From assembly GCA_910584165.1 (NCBI GenBank), contig CAJTZU010000001.1, positions 1 to 64,000 of the forward strand: 64,000 nucleotides of DNA. Direction: 5' to 3'. Made by a program: the position numbers and the translations under genes. Shown here one piece after another: positions 16,867-25,207 of this stretch. The stretch comes from an uncultured Bacilli bacterium (GTDB taxonomy: Bacteria > Bacillota_I > Bacilli_A > RF39 > UBA660). The notes under the pieces were generated by a model. That model was not told where the DNA came from and did not search any database. It saw nothing but the letters and a program-made list of their open reading frames with translations. Position 1 is the first letter of the stretch; each line of letters begins with the position of its first letter.

Positions 16867-17286
16867 ATGAATTATTGTAGAAATTGTGGTATGAAAATAG
16901 AGCCAACTTATAGGATTTGTCCAAGCTGTGGAAATGCTTTAACTCAACCAATATACCAAGGTATTCCAACTTCTAAGAAAACAACTGGAAAGGATGTAAC
17001 AAGCTTTATTTTTAATATTATAGCCTTTTATTTTGCTTTTGTTGTTTATATCAGTATGGATGAGTTGGTATTAGATTGTATTGCAAATGTTGGAAGAATC
17101 AACATGGCCTATGCTATAGGGGCTTTATTGTGGCAAATAGTTTTTGGTGGAGCAGCGATGTTATTATCTTTTCTTTCTAGAAAAGTAAAACCTACTGGTT
17201 TTAATACGGCGAATATTATTTTAGCATCCCTTAATATTGCACTTGTTATTATAGAGTTTGCTATATTTCTGTCCTATAAAGTTTAA
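16867..17286 (+). CDS. Zinc-ribbon membrane protein
   Basis: A 139-aa protein with an N-terminal zinc ribbon (NYCRNCGMK and ICPSCGNAL: CxxC-x14-CxxC, residues 4-24) followed by three predicted membrane helices at about 48-68, 84-104 and 114-136. Zinc-ribbon/TM proteins of this form are common in Bacillota and have no settled role. It begins 18 bp after the aminopeptidase gene, with AGAGGAAATCAA upstream, so it is likely in the same operon. Confidence 0.65.
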   Translation: MNYCRNCGMKIEPTYRICPSCGNALTQPIYQGIPTSKKTTGKDVTSFIFNIIAFYFAFVVYISMDELVLDCIANVGRINMAYAIGALLWQIVFGGAAMLLSFLSRKVKPTGFNTANIILASLNIALVIIEFAIFLSYKV

Positions 17287-17308
17287 TAGAAAAAAGTATA
17301 GATACCTC

Positions 17309-17337
17309 TTGTAAAAAAAAGAGAGTTATGTTAGAAT
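17309..17337 (+). promoter_or_regulatory. SigA-type promoter of tRNA-Glu
   Basis: TTGTAA (17309-17314), 17-bp spacer, TAGAAT (17332-17337), 34 bp before the tRNA. Confidence 0.65.
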
Positions 17338-17371
17338 GATAATAATGTTGCAATTTGTAACATTATTTAAT

Positions 17372-17448
17372 GGCCTGTTGGTGAAGCGGTTTAACACATC
17401 GCCCTCTCAAGGCGACATTCACGGGTCCGAATCCCGTACAGGCTACCA
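17372..17448 (+). tRNA. tRNA-Glu (CUC)
   Basis: A 77-nt tRNA with encoded CCA. Acceptor GGCCTGT pairs with ACAGGCT. The anticodon stem TCGCC/GGCGA closes CTCTCAA, giving anticodon CUC for GAG codons. The T-arm is CGGGTCCGAATCCCG. The body matches typical bacterial tRNA-Glu. Confidence 0.92.
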
Positions 17449-17458
17449 TTAGAAAATA

Positions 17459-17484
17459 AGGAGTAATTTGATTACTCTTTTTTT
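17459..17484 (+). terminator. Rho-independent terminator
   Basis: GAGTAAT (17461-17467), loop TTG, ATTACTC (17471-17477), then seven T; ends the tRNA-Glu transcript. Confidence 0.8.
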
Positions 17485-17577
17485 ATATGTAAAGTAAAAT
17501 TTTTTCTTCTAGAAATGATTGACTTTGACCATCTGCTAGTATATACTAAAATTAAATAATAAGATAGGAGGATAGGG

Positions 17578-17937
17578 ATGAATAGTATGGCAATAGATGA
17601 AACTACTTTAGAAAAAATAAGAGGTGTTCAAACATTAATTTTAGGATATTTAAGAGAAAAAGAATATAGTGAGGACCGTATTCAGACTATTTTCAGTGAA
17701 GAAATTAAATTAGGACTGCCTGCTTCTCAAAAACTTATTCTTCAACAAATGATTCGTGAAAGAGCACGGCAAGATACTAGAGATTTAGATGAATTAATTC
17801 GCGAAGAAAGAGTAAAAAGGAATGGTACTATAGAACCTAAAGGACAAATATTAGGGGTTCTATCCAAAATAGAGGGTGCTTATGTAGAAGCTCTCTTGCA
17901 GGAACAGTTGGGCAGTAAAGAACTAGTTAAACATTAA
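17578..17937 (+). CDS. Hypothetical helical protein
   Basis: A 119-aa protein, predicted mainly alpha-helical and highly charged, for example IRERARQDTRDLDELIREER (about 61-80). I cannot assign a family. AGGAGG at about 17567-17572 supports the ATG. It is a single gene bounded by tRNA-Glu and a terminator. Confidence 0.55.
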   Translation: MNSMAIDETTLEKIRGVQTLILGYLREKEYSEDRIQTIFSEEIKLGLPASQKLILQQMIRERARQDTRDLDELIREERVKRNGTIEPKGQILGVLSKIEGAYVEALLQEQLGSKELVKH

Positions 17938-17953
17938 TGGTGTAATTTAGAAT

Positions 17954-17979
17954 AAAATAGACTAATGTCTATTTTTTTT
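17954..17979 (+). terminator. Rho-independent terminator
   Basis: AAATAGAC (17955-17962), loop TAAT, GTCTATTT (17967-17974) and a T run. Confidence 0.85.
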
Positions 17980-18002
17980 GATATAATGATAGTGGTGATA
18001 AC

Positions 18003-19364
18003 ATGAATCATGAAAAATTTCTAAATTTGAGAAGTCAATATCCAAATTTTTACTATCATAGTTTGAATGTTACAGAGGAAAAAGAATATTATCAGATAAC
18101 TTATTTCTTTTCTATTCCTTTATTAGCTGAATTTCATCCAAGTATTAAAATTTATAAAGAGAAAATAGTCAATCAAAATAAAGATTATATAGATTATTTA
18201 GCTTATCAAATTGGTTTAGTAGAACTTTTAAGCTATTGGAAATGTACTTGTAGTAAAAACATTATTATAGAAGCGGGAAGCTTAACTGAAACTGAAAGAC
18301 AATGGTTTTTGAAATTATATTATTGGGGCTTAGGAGAATTTCGCTATGTAAATGGTATTTCTTGTGAGGAATCTGAATGGGTACATATTGAGAGTACTGG
18401 AAATATTAAGATGCCTAATATATCTTATGAGGGAAAAGGAAACTTAGTGGCTATAGGTGGCGGAAAAGATTCTGCTGTATCTTTGGAATTATTAAAAGGG
18501 CAAGATAATCTTTGCTTTATGATTAATCCTAAATCTCCTGGTATAGAATGTATGGAAGTAGCAGGGTATAAAGACTATTTAAAAGTAGAAAGAGTAATTG
18601 ACCCAGAACTATTACGTTTAAATCAAGAAGGTTATTTAAATGGACATACTCCTTTTAGTGCTCTAGTAGCCTTTCTTTCTTATTTATGTGCTTATCTTAC
18701 CAATCGAAAATATATTCTTTTATCAAATGAGGGAAGTGCGAATGAAGCAACTGTTTTAGGCACTAAAATTAATCATCAGTATTCTAAAACTTATGAATTT
18801 GAGGACGATTTTAAAGAATATTCTAAAAATTCTTTAGGCCTTGATATAGAATATTTTAGCATGCTTAGATGTTTGAATGAATTGCAGATTGCTATGTTAT
18901 TTTCTCACTATAAACAGTATCATTCTGTTTTTAAAAGTTGTAATGTAGGAAGTAAATCAATTCCATGGAAATGGTGTTGCCATTGTCCAAAATGCTTATT
19001 TGTTTATATTATATTAAGTGCCTTTCTATCTACTTTAGAATTGACTTCTATTTTTGGTGAAGATTTATATGAAAAAGAAGAATTACTGCCAACTTTTTTG
19101 GAACTTCTTGGCTATGCAGAAACAAAACCATTTGAATGTGTTGGAACATATGAAGAAGTACGATTTGCTGTTAGTCTTGCGATTCAAAACGGAAAGAATG
19201 GCTCTCTTTTAGAATATTATCAAAATCATTATCCATTATCCTTAGAAATAGATTATAGAAAGTCTTGGAATGAGGAGCATCATATACCAGATATTTTCTT
19301 AGCGTTAGTGAAAGAGGAGGTTAGAAGATATGTATCAACAGATTCTAGAGAAAATTCGAAATAA
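18003..19364 (+). CDS. murL: MurL-type UDP-MurNAc-L-Ala-L-Glu epimerase
   Basis: A 453-aa protein that looks like MurL, the ATP-dependent epimerase that turns the L-Glu of UDP-MurNAc-L-Ala-L-Glu into D-Glu. Visible hallmarks are a PP-loop-like nucleotide motif AIGGGKDSAVSLELL (about 151-165), SNEGSANEATVLG then NHQYSKTYEFE (about 241-264), and a Cys cluster KWCCHCPKCLF (about 323-333). The next gene is a MurD-family ligase overlapping it by 35 bp, the known MurL-MurD2 pairing. No glutamate racemase gene is in this window, so this may be the route that supplies D-Glu for peptidoglycan. The identification rests on remembered family signatures plus context. Confidence 0.75.
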   Translation: MNHEKFLNLRSQYPNFYYHSLNVTEEKEYYQITYFFSIPLLAEFHPSIKIYKEKIVNQNKDYIDYLAYQIGLVELLSYWKCTCSKNIIIEAGSLTETERQWFLKLYYWGLGEFRYVNGISCEESEWVHIESTGNIKMPNISYEGKGNLVAIGGGKDSAVSLELLKGQDNLCFMINPKSPGIECMEVAGYKDYLKVERVIDPELLRLNQEGYLNGHTPFSALVAFLSYLCAYLTNRKYILLSNEGSANEATVLGTKINHQYSKTYEFEDDFKEYSKNSLGLDIEYFSMLRCLNELQIAMLFSHYKQYHSVFKSCNVGSKSIPWKWCCHCPKCLFVYIILSAFLSTLELTSIFGEDLYEKEELLPTFLELLGYAETKPFECVGTYEEVRFAVSLAIQNGKNGSLLEYYQNHYPLSLEIDYRKSWNEEHHIPDIFLALVKEEVRRYVSTDSRENSK

Positions 19365-20679
19365 AAAAATTGCGATATTAGGTTTTGGTTTAGAGGGAAA
19401 GTCGACTTATCAATTTATTAGAAAATATTTGGATATACCATTAACAATTATTGATAAAAAAAATATTTTAGAAAGTAATGAAGAACTTTTAAAGGAAGAT
19501 TCTAATCTAACCTGTATTTGGGGAGAGGATTACTTAGAGCACTTAGAGGGTTTCGACCTCATTATGAAGAGCCCAGGTGTTATTACAAAAGATATAGATA
19601 CTCATCTTCTTCCTTTTACTTCTCAGTTAGAATTATTATTAGAAGTAGCAGCATCTCAAATAATTGGTATAACAGCAACGAAAGGAAAAAGTACTACATG
19701 TACCTTAACTTATGAAGCTTTAAAGAAAAATGGGAAAGATGCCTATTTACTTGGAAATATTGGAAATCCTATATTTGATGATATTGAAAAATTTACAGAA
19801 GATACGATTTTAGTAATTGAGATGTCTGCCTTGCAATTAGAATTTGTGAAGCATTCTCCTCATATTGCTGCCATTTTAAATTTATATCAAGATCATTTAG
19901 ACCATAGTGGCACAGTAGAGCATTATCATGCGAATAAGTTAAATATTTTTAAATATCAAAAAGAGTTTGATTATCGTATTTATTGTGAGGATATTGAACC
20001 TTTAAATAGTTATATGAATGATTCTTATTTAGGAATCCCTTATGCAATTACTTTAGAAGATAAGGATGGTACTAATGTTGTCTTTTTTAGGGACAATAAA
20101 ATCTTTTTAAGTCAAAAGGAACTCTTTGACTGTAATCAAGAGTTTTCCTTATTAGGAGAACATAATTTGCGTAATATTATGGTGGTTTTGGCAATTTCTG
20201 AAATATTAGGACTGGATTTAGAAAAAACGAAAGAAGCAATTCTAGACTTTAAACCATTAGAGCATAGAATTGAATATGTCGGTACCTATCATGATATTTT
20301 ATATTATAATGATTCTATTGCTACTATCCCAATGGCTACCATTTCTGCTTTAAAAGCATTAAAAAATGTGGACACTCTTATTTTTGGAGGAATGGATAGA
20401 GGAATTGATTATCAAGAATTAATTGATTATTTAAATCTTGGAACAGTTAGGAATTTAATTTGTATGCCAACGACAGGGCATAAAATTGGAAAATTAATCG
20501 ATAATAAAAATGTGAATTGTTATTTTGTAGATACTTTAGAAGAGGCTGTTTTAAAGGCTAAGGAAGTTACTCTAAAAAAACATATTTGTATTATGAGCCC
20601 AGCTGCTTCTAGCTATGAATATTTCAAAAATTTTGAAGAAAAGGGAAAAGCATACAAAAATTTGGTAAAAAATAGTTAA
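19330..20679 (+). CDS. murD2: MurD2-type UDP-MurNAc-L-Ala ligase (L-Glu adding)
   Basis: A 449-aa Mur ligase. The N-terminal Rossmann region has ILGFGLEGKSTYQF (about 15-28). The ATP site is ITATKGKSTTCTL (about 117-129), with Lys-Gly-Lys where ordinary MurD has Asn-Gly-Lys. LYQDHLDHSGTVEHYHANK (about 188-206) carries the carbamylated-Lys region. The C-terminal domain contains LEHRIEYVG and YYNDSIATIP, typical of MurD. MurD2 ligases add L-Glu, which MurL then epimerises. The 35-bp overlap with murL indicates coupled translation; GAGGAGG precedes the ATG inside murL. Confidence 0.8.
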   Translation: MYQQILEKIRNKKIAILGFGLEGKSTYQFIRKYLDIPLTIIDKKNILESNEELLKEDSNLTCIWGEDYLEHLEGFDLIMKSPGVITKDIDTHLLPFTSQLELLLEVAASQIIGITATKGKSTTCTLTYEALKKNGKDAYLLGNIGNPIFDDIEKFTEDTILVIEMSALQLEFVKHSPHIAAILNLYQDHLDHSGTVEHYHANKLNIFKYQKEFDYRIYCEDIEPLNSYMNDSYLGIPYAITLEDKDGTNVVFFRDNKIFLSQKELFDCNQEFSLLGEHNLRNIMVVLAISEILGLDLEKTKEAILDFKPLEHRIEYVGTYHDILYYNDSIATIPMATISALKALKNVDTLIFGGMDRGIDYQELIDYLNLGTVRNLICMPTTGHKIGKLIDNKNVNCYFVDTLEEAVLKAKEVTLKKHICIMSPAASSYEYFKNFEEKGKAYKNLVKNS

Positions 20680-20743
20680 CCCATTTACAAAAAAGGGGGA
20701 ATATGTTAAAATAGACTTGTATTCATAGAAGAGGGTGATGTGA

Positions 20744-20992
20744 TTGAGCGAAATAGAAGAAACGAGAGTTTATCAAGCTTCTGAGATTCAGGATGAAATG
20801 ATTTCGCAAGTAGTTAAAGAAGTATCACAGATACTAGAGGAAAGAGGATATAATCCTATCAATCAAATAGTAGGTTATCTAATGAGCGGAGATCCAGGTT
20901 ATATTTCTAGCCATAAGGAAGCACGTAATAAGATTACGAAGTTTGAAAGAACAAAAATTTTGGAGATTTTAGTTAAAGAATTCTTAAAATAA
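20744..20992 (+). CDS. IreB / UPF0297 family regulatory protein
   Basis: An 82-aa protein of the UPF0297 (YrzL/IreB) family. In enterococci IreB is a small phosphoprotein substrate of the PASTA kinase IreK that affects cephalosporin resistance. Family features are the ILEERGYNPINQIVGYLMSG segment (about 31-50) and DPGYISSHKEARN (about 51-63), with the final FERTKILEILVKEFL helix. It starts at TTG after GAGGGTGAT. It is the first gene of the conserved yrzL-yrrK-yrzB-yrrL-yrrM order and overlaps the next start by one base. Confidence 0.88.
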   Translation: MSEIEETRVYQASEIQDEMISQVVKEVSQILEERGYNPINQIVGYLMSGDPGYISSHKEARNKITKFERTKILEILVKEFLK

Positions 20993-21450
20993 TGAGGTAT
21001 TTGGGATTAGATTTAGGAACTAGAACTCTTGGTGTTTCTGTCAGTGATGCGACTCTTACTATAGCAAGTACAGTAACGACAATTCGTTTTCCAGAAAGTG
21101 AATATCGAGTACTTTTAGAGCCGTTAAGAAATCTTATACAGGAATATCAAATAGGAAAAATTGTATTGGGATTGCCTAAAAATATGAATAATAGTATAGG
21201 TGATAGAGCACAGACTACCCTAGAATTTAGAGATTTAATACAAGAACAATTAAAAATAGAAGTAGTTATGCAAGATGAACGGTTATCGACAGTAGAAGCT
21301 ACTAACTATTTATTAGAAGCTGATATATCTAGGAAAAAAAGAAAGAAGCATGTAGATGCGGTAGCGGCTAATATCATTTTGCAAACATATTTAGATAAAG
21401 AAAGAGAGGAATTTAAAAATGGAAGAAAAAATGACATTCAAAGTTATTAA
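20992..21450 (+). CDS. ruvX: Holliday junction resolvase-like RuvX/YqgF
   Basis: A 152-aa YqgF/RuvX protein with an RNase-H-like nuclease fold. Catalytic acidic residues are the Asp in GLDLGTRTLGVSVSD (5-19), the Glu in MQDERLSTVEA (about 97-107) and the Asp in KKHVDAVAANIIL (about 122-134). The family is linked to processing of pre-16S rRNA and of branched DNA. It overlaps the upstream gene by one base and the downstream DUF1292 gene by 32 bp, tight coupling expected for this block. Confidence 0.9.
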   Translation: MRYLGLDLGTRTLGVSVSDATLTIASTVTTIRFPESEYRVLLEPLRNLIQEYQIGKIVLGLPKNMNNSIGDRAQTTLEFRDLIQEQLKIEVVMQDERLSTVEATNYLLEADISRKKRKKHVDAVAANIILQTYLDKEREEFKNGRKNDIQSY

Positions 21451-21712
21451 TGATGAAGGAAAAGAAGTAGAGTGTGAAGTATTATTTACATTTGAATCAG
21501 ACGAAACAAAGAAAAATTATATCGTTTATACAGATAACACATTAGATGAAGAGGGAAATACAAAAGTATATGCTTCTATCTACAACCCAGATGAAGACGA
21601 AACAAAATTATTACCAATTGAAACAGATAAAGAATGGAAAATTATTGAGACAATTTTAGATGAATTACAAAATGAAATTCAAGGTAATGAAGGTGCAGGA
21701 GCAGAAGAGTAA
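21419..21712 (+). CDS. DUF1292 family protein (YrzB-like)
   Basis: A 97-aa acidic protein of the DUF1292/UPF0473 family. Core pattern: ECEVLFTFESDETKKNYIVY (about 18-37), then VYASIYNPD, and a C-terminal helix after EWKIIETILDEL. It is found between ruvX and mltG across Bacillota, with unknown function. GAGG lies upstream of ATG 21419. A hairpin with U-tract sits right at its end, suggesting partial termination before mltG. Confidence 0.85.
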   Translation: MEEKMTFKVINDEGKEVECEVLFTFESDETKKNYIVYTDNTLDEEGNTKVYASIYNPDEDETKLLPIETDKEWKIIETILDELQNEIQGNEGAGAEE

Positions 21713-21727
21713 TTTTTACTCTTTTTT
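21705..21727 (+). terminator. Rho-independent terminator (possible attenuator)
   Basis: AAGAGTAA (21705-21712), loop TTT, TTACTCTT (21716-21723) then T4. It sits between the DUF1292 gene and mltG, only 11 bp before the mltG start, so it may lower mltG expression by partial termination. Confidence 0.65.
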
Positions 21728-21737
21728 GGTGTAGTTT

Positions 21738-22823
21738 ATGAAGAAGATAGTTTTATTAGTTATGAGTGCTATTATCGTAGTTCTATTAATGGCTGGATTA
21801 TTAGGATTACATTGGTATCATAATAGTTTAGGGCCTGTTAGTGAAAAATCTGAATTAATAGAAGTAGAAGTAACAACTGGAAGTACTTATGCTACTTTAG
21901 GAGACTTACTAGAAAGTAAAAATCTTATTCAATCAAAATTTAGTTATCGCATTTATTTAAAATTAAATCCTCCGAAAGAGAGTTTGAAAGCCGGAATCTA
22001 TTATTTAAGCGAAGATATGGGGGTTGCAAAGATTTTAGAAATCTTTTCTGATGGTAGAAACTCTATTAATAGTGAACAAATTAAGATTACTTTTAAAGAG
22101 GGAATTAATATGAGAGCATTTTCAAAATTGATTGCTGAAAATACGAATCATGAGGAGGAAGAAGTTTTTGCTCTTTTAAAAGATCAAGAGTATTTAAAAA
22201 CATTAGTTGAGCAATATTGGTTTATCGATGATAATATTTTAAATGATAAACTTTATTATTCTTTAGAAGGATATCTATTTCCTGATACTTATTATTTTGC
22301 TAGTAAAGATGTTTCTGTAAAAGAAATTATCAAAACTTTATTAGAGCAAATGGGGAAAAAGCTAGAACCATTTAAAGAAAAAATAGAAGCGAGTGAATAT
22401 AATGCTCATGAACTTTTGACATTGGCTAGTATTATTGAATTAGAGTCTGCTGATAAAGAGCATCGAGGGAAAGTTTCTGGCGTATTTTATAATCGTTTAA
22501 AAGACCGAATGAGCTTAGGAAGTGATCCAACTACTTACTATGGACTAAAAGTGGAAATATCAGATAGAGAACTAACAAGAGAAGAATTTAACACTCCTAA
22601 TGATTATAATACGAGAGCATCTGCTATGAGTGGTAAACTTCCTATAGGACCTATTTGTATGCCATCTATGAGTTCCATAGAAGCGGCAATTGTACCAACA
22701 AAAACAGATGCTTATTATTTTGTTGCTGATAAAAATGGTGTTACTTATTTTACTAAAACTTATCAAGAGCATTTAGCGAAAATTGAAGAATTGAAAGCAA
22801 GTGGATTATGGTACACCCGTTAG
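21738..22823 (+). CDS. mltG: Endolytic murein transglycosylase MltG
   Basis: A 361-aa MltG/YceG protein. An N-terminal membrane anchor (about residues 4-26) is followed by a LysM-like subdomain and the catalytic domain. The catalytic Glu is in LTLASIIELESADKEHRGKV (about 227-246); GVFYNRL, LGSDPTTYYG, YNTRASAMSGKLPIGPICMP and the final YFVADKNGVTYF are family signatures. It cleaves nascent glycan strands near the membrane and so sets glycan length, here downstream of the murL-murD2 precursor genes. It overlaps trmR by 16 bp. Confidence 0.93.
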   Translation: MKKIVLLVMSAIIVVLLMAGLLGLHWYHNSLGPVSEKSELIEVEVTTGSTYATLGDLLESKNLIQSKFSYRIYLKLNPPKESLKAGIYYLSEDMGVAKILEIFSDGRNSINSEQIKITFKEGINMRAFSKLIAENTNHEEEEVFALLKDQEYLKTLVEQYWFIDDNILNDKLYYSLEGYLFPDTYYFASKDVSVKEIIKTLLEQMGKKLEPFKEKIEASEYNAHELLTLASIIELESADKEHRGKVSGVFYNRLKDRMSLGSDPTTYYGLKVEISDRELTREEFNTPNDYNTRASAMSGKLPIGPICMPSMSSIEAAIVPTKTDAYYFVADKNGVTYFTKTYQEHLAKIEELKASGLWYTR

Positions 22824-23386
22824 ATATTCGAAAAAAAGCATTAGAAAATCATATTCCTATTATGCAAGAAGAAGGAATTCATTTTATTGTTCAATATATT
22901 CAAGAACATTCTATTACTTCTATTTTAGAAATAGGAAGCGCAGTTGGATATTCTGCTATTTCCTTTGCTTTGGCGCATGAGCAGGTAAAAGTAACAACTA
23001 TAGAAAGAGACTTTGATAGATATCAAGAAGCTTTGATGAATATTCAAAATTTAAATTTGGAGAATCGAATTACAATTCTTTATGAAGATGCTTTAGAATC
23101 TGTAATAGAAGAAAAATTTGATTTGATTTTTATTGATGCTGCTAAGAGTCAATATATTAAGTTCTTTGAAAAATATAAAGAAAATTTAAATGAGCATGGT
23201 ACTATTATTACAGATAATTTATCTTTTCATGGTATGGTAGAGGATCCTTCTTTGACTCATAACCGTAATACGAGACAATTAGTAGGAAAAATAAGAAATT
23301 ATATTGAATTTTTAAAGAATAATGAAGAATTCGATACCACTTTTTATTCCCTTGGAGATGGGATATCTGTTAGTATAAAGAAATGA
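22808..23386 (+). CDS. trmR: tRNA 5-hydroxyuridine methyltransferase TrmR (YrrM-like)
   Basis: A 192-aa O-methyltransferase of the caffeoyl-CoA-OMT-like group. The SAM site is ILEIGSAVGYSAISFA (about 39-54), with VTTIERD and FDLIFIDAAKSQY (about 106-118), and metal-linked TDNLSFHGMV. In B. subtilis the orthologous position after mltG holds YrrM/TrmR, which methylates 5-hydroxyuridine-34 in tRNA. The name follows from both family and gene order. It starts inside mltG. Confidence 0.8.
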   Translation: MVHPLDIRKKALENHIPIMQEEGIHFIVQYIQEHSITSILEIGSAVGYSAISFALAHEQVKVTTIERDFDRYQEALMNIQNLNLENRITILYEDALESVIEEKFDLIFIDAAKSQYIKFFEKYKENLNEHGTIITDNLSFHGMVEDPSLTHNRNTRQLVGKIRNYIEFLKNNEEFDTTFYSLGDGISVSIKK

Positions 23387-23409
23387 TAAGTAAGCCTTAT
23401 CATTTTTTT
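23381..23409 (+). terminator. Rho-independent terminator
   Basis: AAATGATAAG (23381-23390), loop TAAGC, CTTATCATTT (23396-23405), T tail; it closes the ireB-like to trmR operon. Confidence 0.88.
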
Positions 23410-23476
23410 GATAAACTAGACTATTCGCTAATTCTTTGGTATAATTGATAAGGCGATAAAAAAAGAAAGGAGTTTT

Positions 23477-25123
23477 ATGAGTAAAATTAAAATGTTTGCC
23501 CTAGGTGGGTTAAACGAAATTGGAAAAAATATGTATGTCGTTGAAGTTGATAATGACATATATGTATTTGAAGCGGGATTAAAATATGCAGATGATAGTT
23601 TATTGGGAATAGATTATATTATTCCAAACTATGATTATTTAATACAAAATAAAGATAGAATTGTCGGAATATTTATTACACATGGACATGATGAGCAAAT
23701 GGGGGCTCTTGCGGATATTTTAGGAACATTAAAGGAAGTTCCTGTTTATGCGACTGCCTTTACTTTAGATATTATTAGACAGGATTTAGAAGAGGAAGGA
23801 ATTGTAGACGCTAAGCTAAATGAATTAAAACTTCATAGAAAGGTGACCTTTGGAAAAAATAGTATTTTTCCAATTCGGGTATCTCATTCTATTCCAGATT
23901 CTGTTATGTATGTTTTATATACAGAAGATGGCGCACTTGTATTTACAGGAAATTATGTCATTGATCCATCTATGATGGGAGCATTCAATTCTGATATTGG
24001 AAAAATTGCTTATGTAGGAAAACAAGGCGTTCTATGTGTTTTAGGAGAGTCTGTTTACGCATCACGTAATGGTTTTACCTCTCCAAGTCACCGAGCTCGT
24101 GATATTATAAGAGAAGTGTTAAATAAAAATGAGGGACGTATTTTAGTAAATATTATGCAGGCTCAAATTTATCGTATTCAAGAATTATTAGAAGAAGTGA
24201 AAAAGACAAATCGTAATGTTGTCATTATGGGAAAAAAGCTAGAATCCATTATTTTAAAGGCAATTGACTATCACTATATTTCTTTTGATAAAACTAGAAT
24301 TAAAAATATTCACTCTGTCAATGAACCAGGAGTGATTGTTATTGTTTCTAATGAAAGGGAAGTTCCTTATTCTAATATGAAGAGAATTATCAAAGGATAT
24401 GATAAATTTGTTACCTTGACAGAAGAGGATACTGTAGTATTTGCTTCTCCTATTTATGATAGTATTGAGGTTACATCTACCCAAGTATTTGATAGTATTG
24501 CTAAAATAGGATGTAATTTAGTAGTCTTATCTAAAAGACAGTACCGTTCACCTCATGCTTCAAAAGAAGATATTATGTTGATGATTAATATGTTAAGTCC
24601 TAAGTATTATTTCCCAATTATTGGAGAATATCGTGATCAAGTAGAAAATGCTCGTTTAGCGTATCGTCTAGGGATGGATGAAGAGTCTGTATTCTTAAAG
24701 CTAAATGGGGATGTTATTACACTTGAGAATGGAAAATATATTGATAATGGAGAAAAAATAAAAACGGATGAACTATTAATTGATGGAAAGCAATCTGGAG
24801 ATGTTGGCGATTTAGTTTTGAAAGATAGAGAATTATTAGGAGAAAATGGAATTGTTATTGTAACGACTACTCTAGATAAATCTTCAAAAAAAGTATTAGC
24901 AGGTCCAGAAATTTTAACCCGCGGATTTATTTATGTAAAAGATAACAGTGATTTAATAAAAGAAGCTGAGGATATTTCTTTAGAAGTTGTTAATAGTTTT
25001 ATCAACCCAAATTATGTTGATTTTAATAAAATTAAATTAGGAATTCGTGATAAACTAGGAAAATTTCTTTATCAGAAAACCTCTTCTAAACCAATGATTA
25101 TTGTTGTCGTGCAGGAAGTATAA
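23477..25123 (+). CDS. Ribonuclease J with a partly lost metal site
   Basis: A 548-aa metallo-beta-lactamase/beta-CASP ribonuclease J homologue, normal in length. Landmarks: GGLNEIGKNMYVVE (10-23), FEAGL (31-35), ITHGHDEQMG (67-76), HSIPDSVMY, TGNYVIDP, and SPHASKED in the beta-CASP region. Compared with the active consensus, HGHEDH has become HGHDEQ, so the usual Asp is Glu73 and the second His is Gln74; GDF is GNY (Asp to Asn); and the early Asp is Glu32. It therefore looks like a J2-type or regulatory subunit with little or no catalysis. Its own promoter region and a terminator flank it. Confidence 0.85.
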   Translation: MSKIKMFALGGLNEIGKNMYVVEVDNDIYVFEAGLKYADDSLLGIDYIIPNYDYLIQNKDRIVGIFITHGHDEQMGALADILGTLKEVPVYATAFTLDIIRQDLEEEGIVDAKLNELKLHRKVTFGKNSIFPIRVSHSIPDSVMYVLYTEDGALVFTGNYVIDPSMMGAFNSDIGKIAYVGKQGVLCVLGESVYASRNGFTSPSHRARDIIREVLNKNEGRILVNIMQAQIYRIQELLEEVKKTNRNVVIMGKKLESIILKAIDYHYISFDKTRIKNIHSVNEPGVIVIVSNEREVPYSNMKRIIKGYDKFVTLTEEDTVVFASPIYDSIEVTSTQVFDSIAKIGCNLVVLSKRQYRSPHASKEDIMLMINMLSPKYYFPIIGEYRDQVENARLAYRLGMDEESVFLKLNGDVITLENGKYIDNGEKIKTDELLIDGKQSGDVGDLVLKDRELLGENGIVIVTTTLDKSSKKVLAGPEILTRGFIYVKDNSDLIKEAEDISLEVVNSFINPNYVDFNKIKLGIRDKLGKFLYQKTSSKPMIIVVVQEV

Positions 25124-25143
25124 AAGAAATTTTATACTTTTTT
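25118..25143 (+). terminator. Rho-independent terminator
   Basis: GTATAAAA (25118-25125), loop GAAA, TTTTATAC (25130-25137), T tail; it overlaps the stop codon. Confidence 0.85.
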
Positions 25144-25207
25144 CTTGCTATAGAAATCTAGTTTTGCTATAATAGAAAACATATATATATGATTTGGGGG
25201 AATAGAC

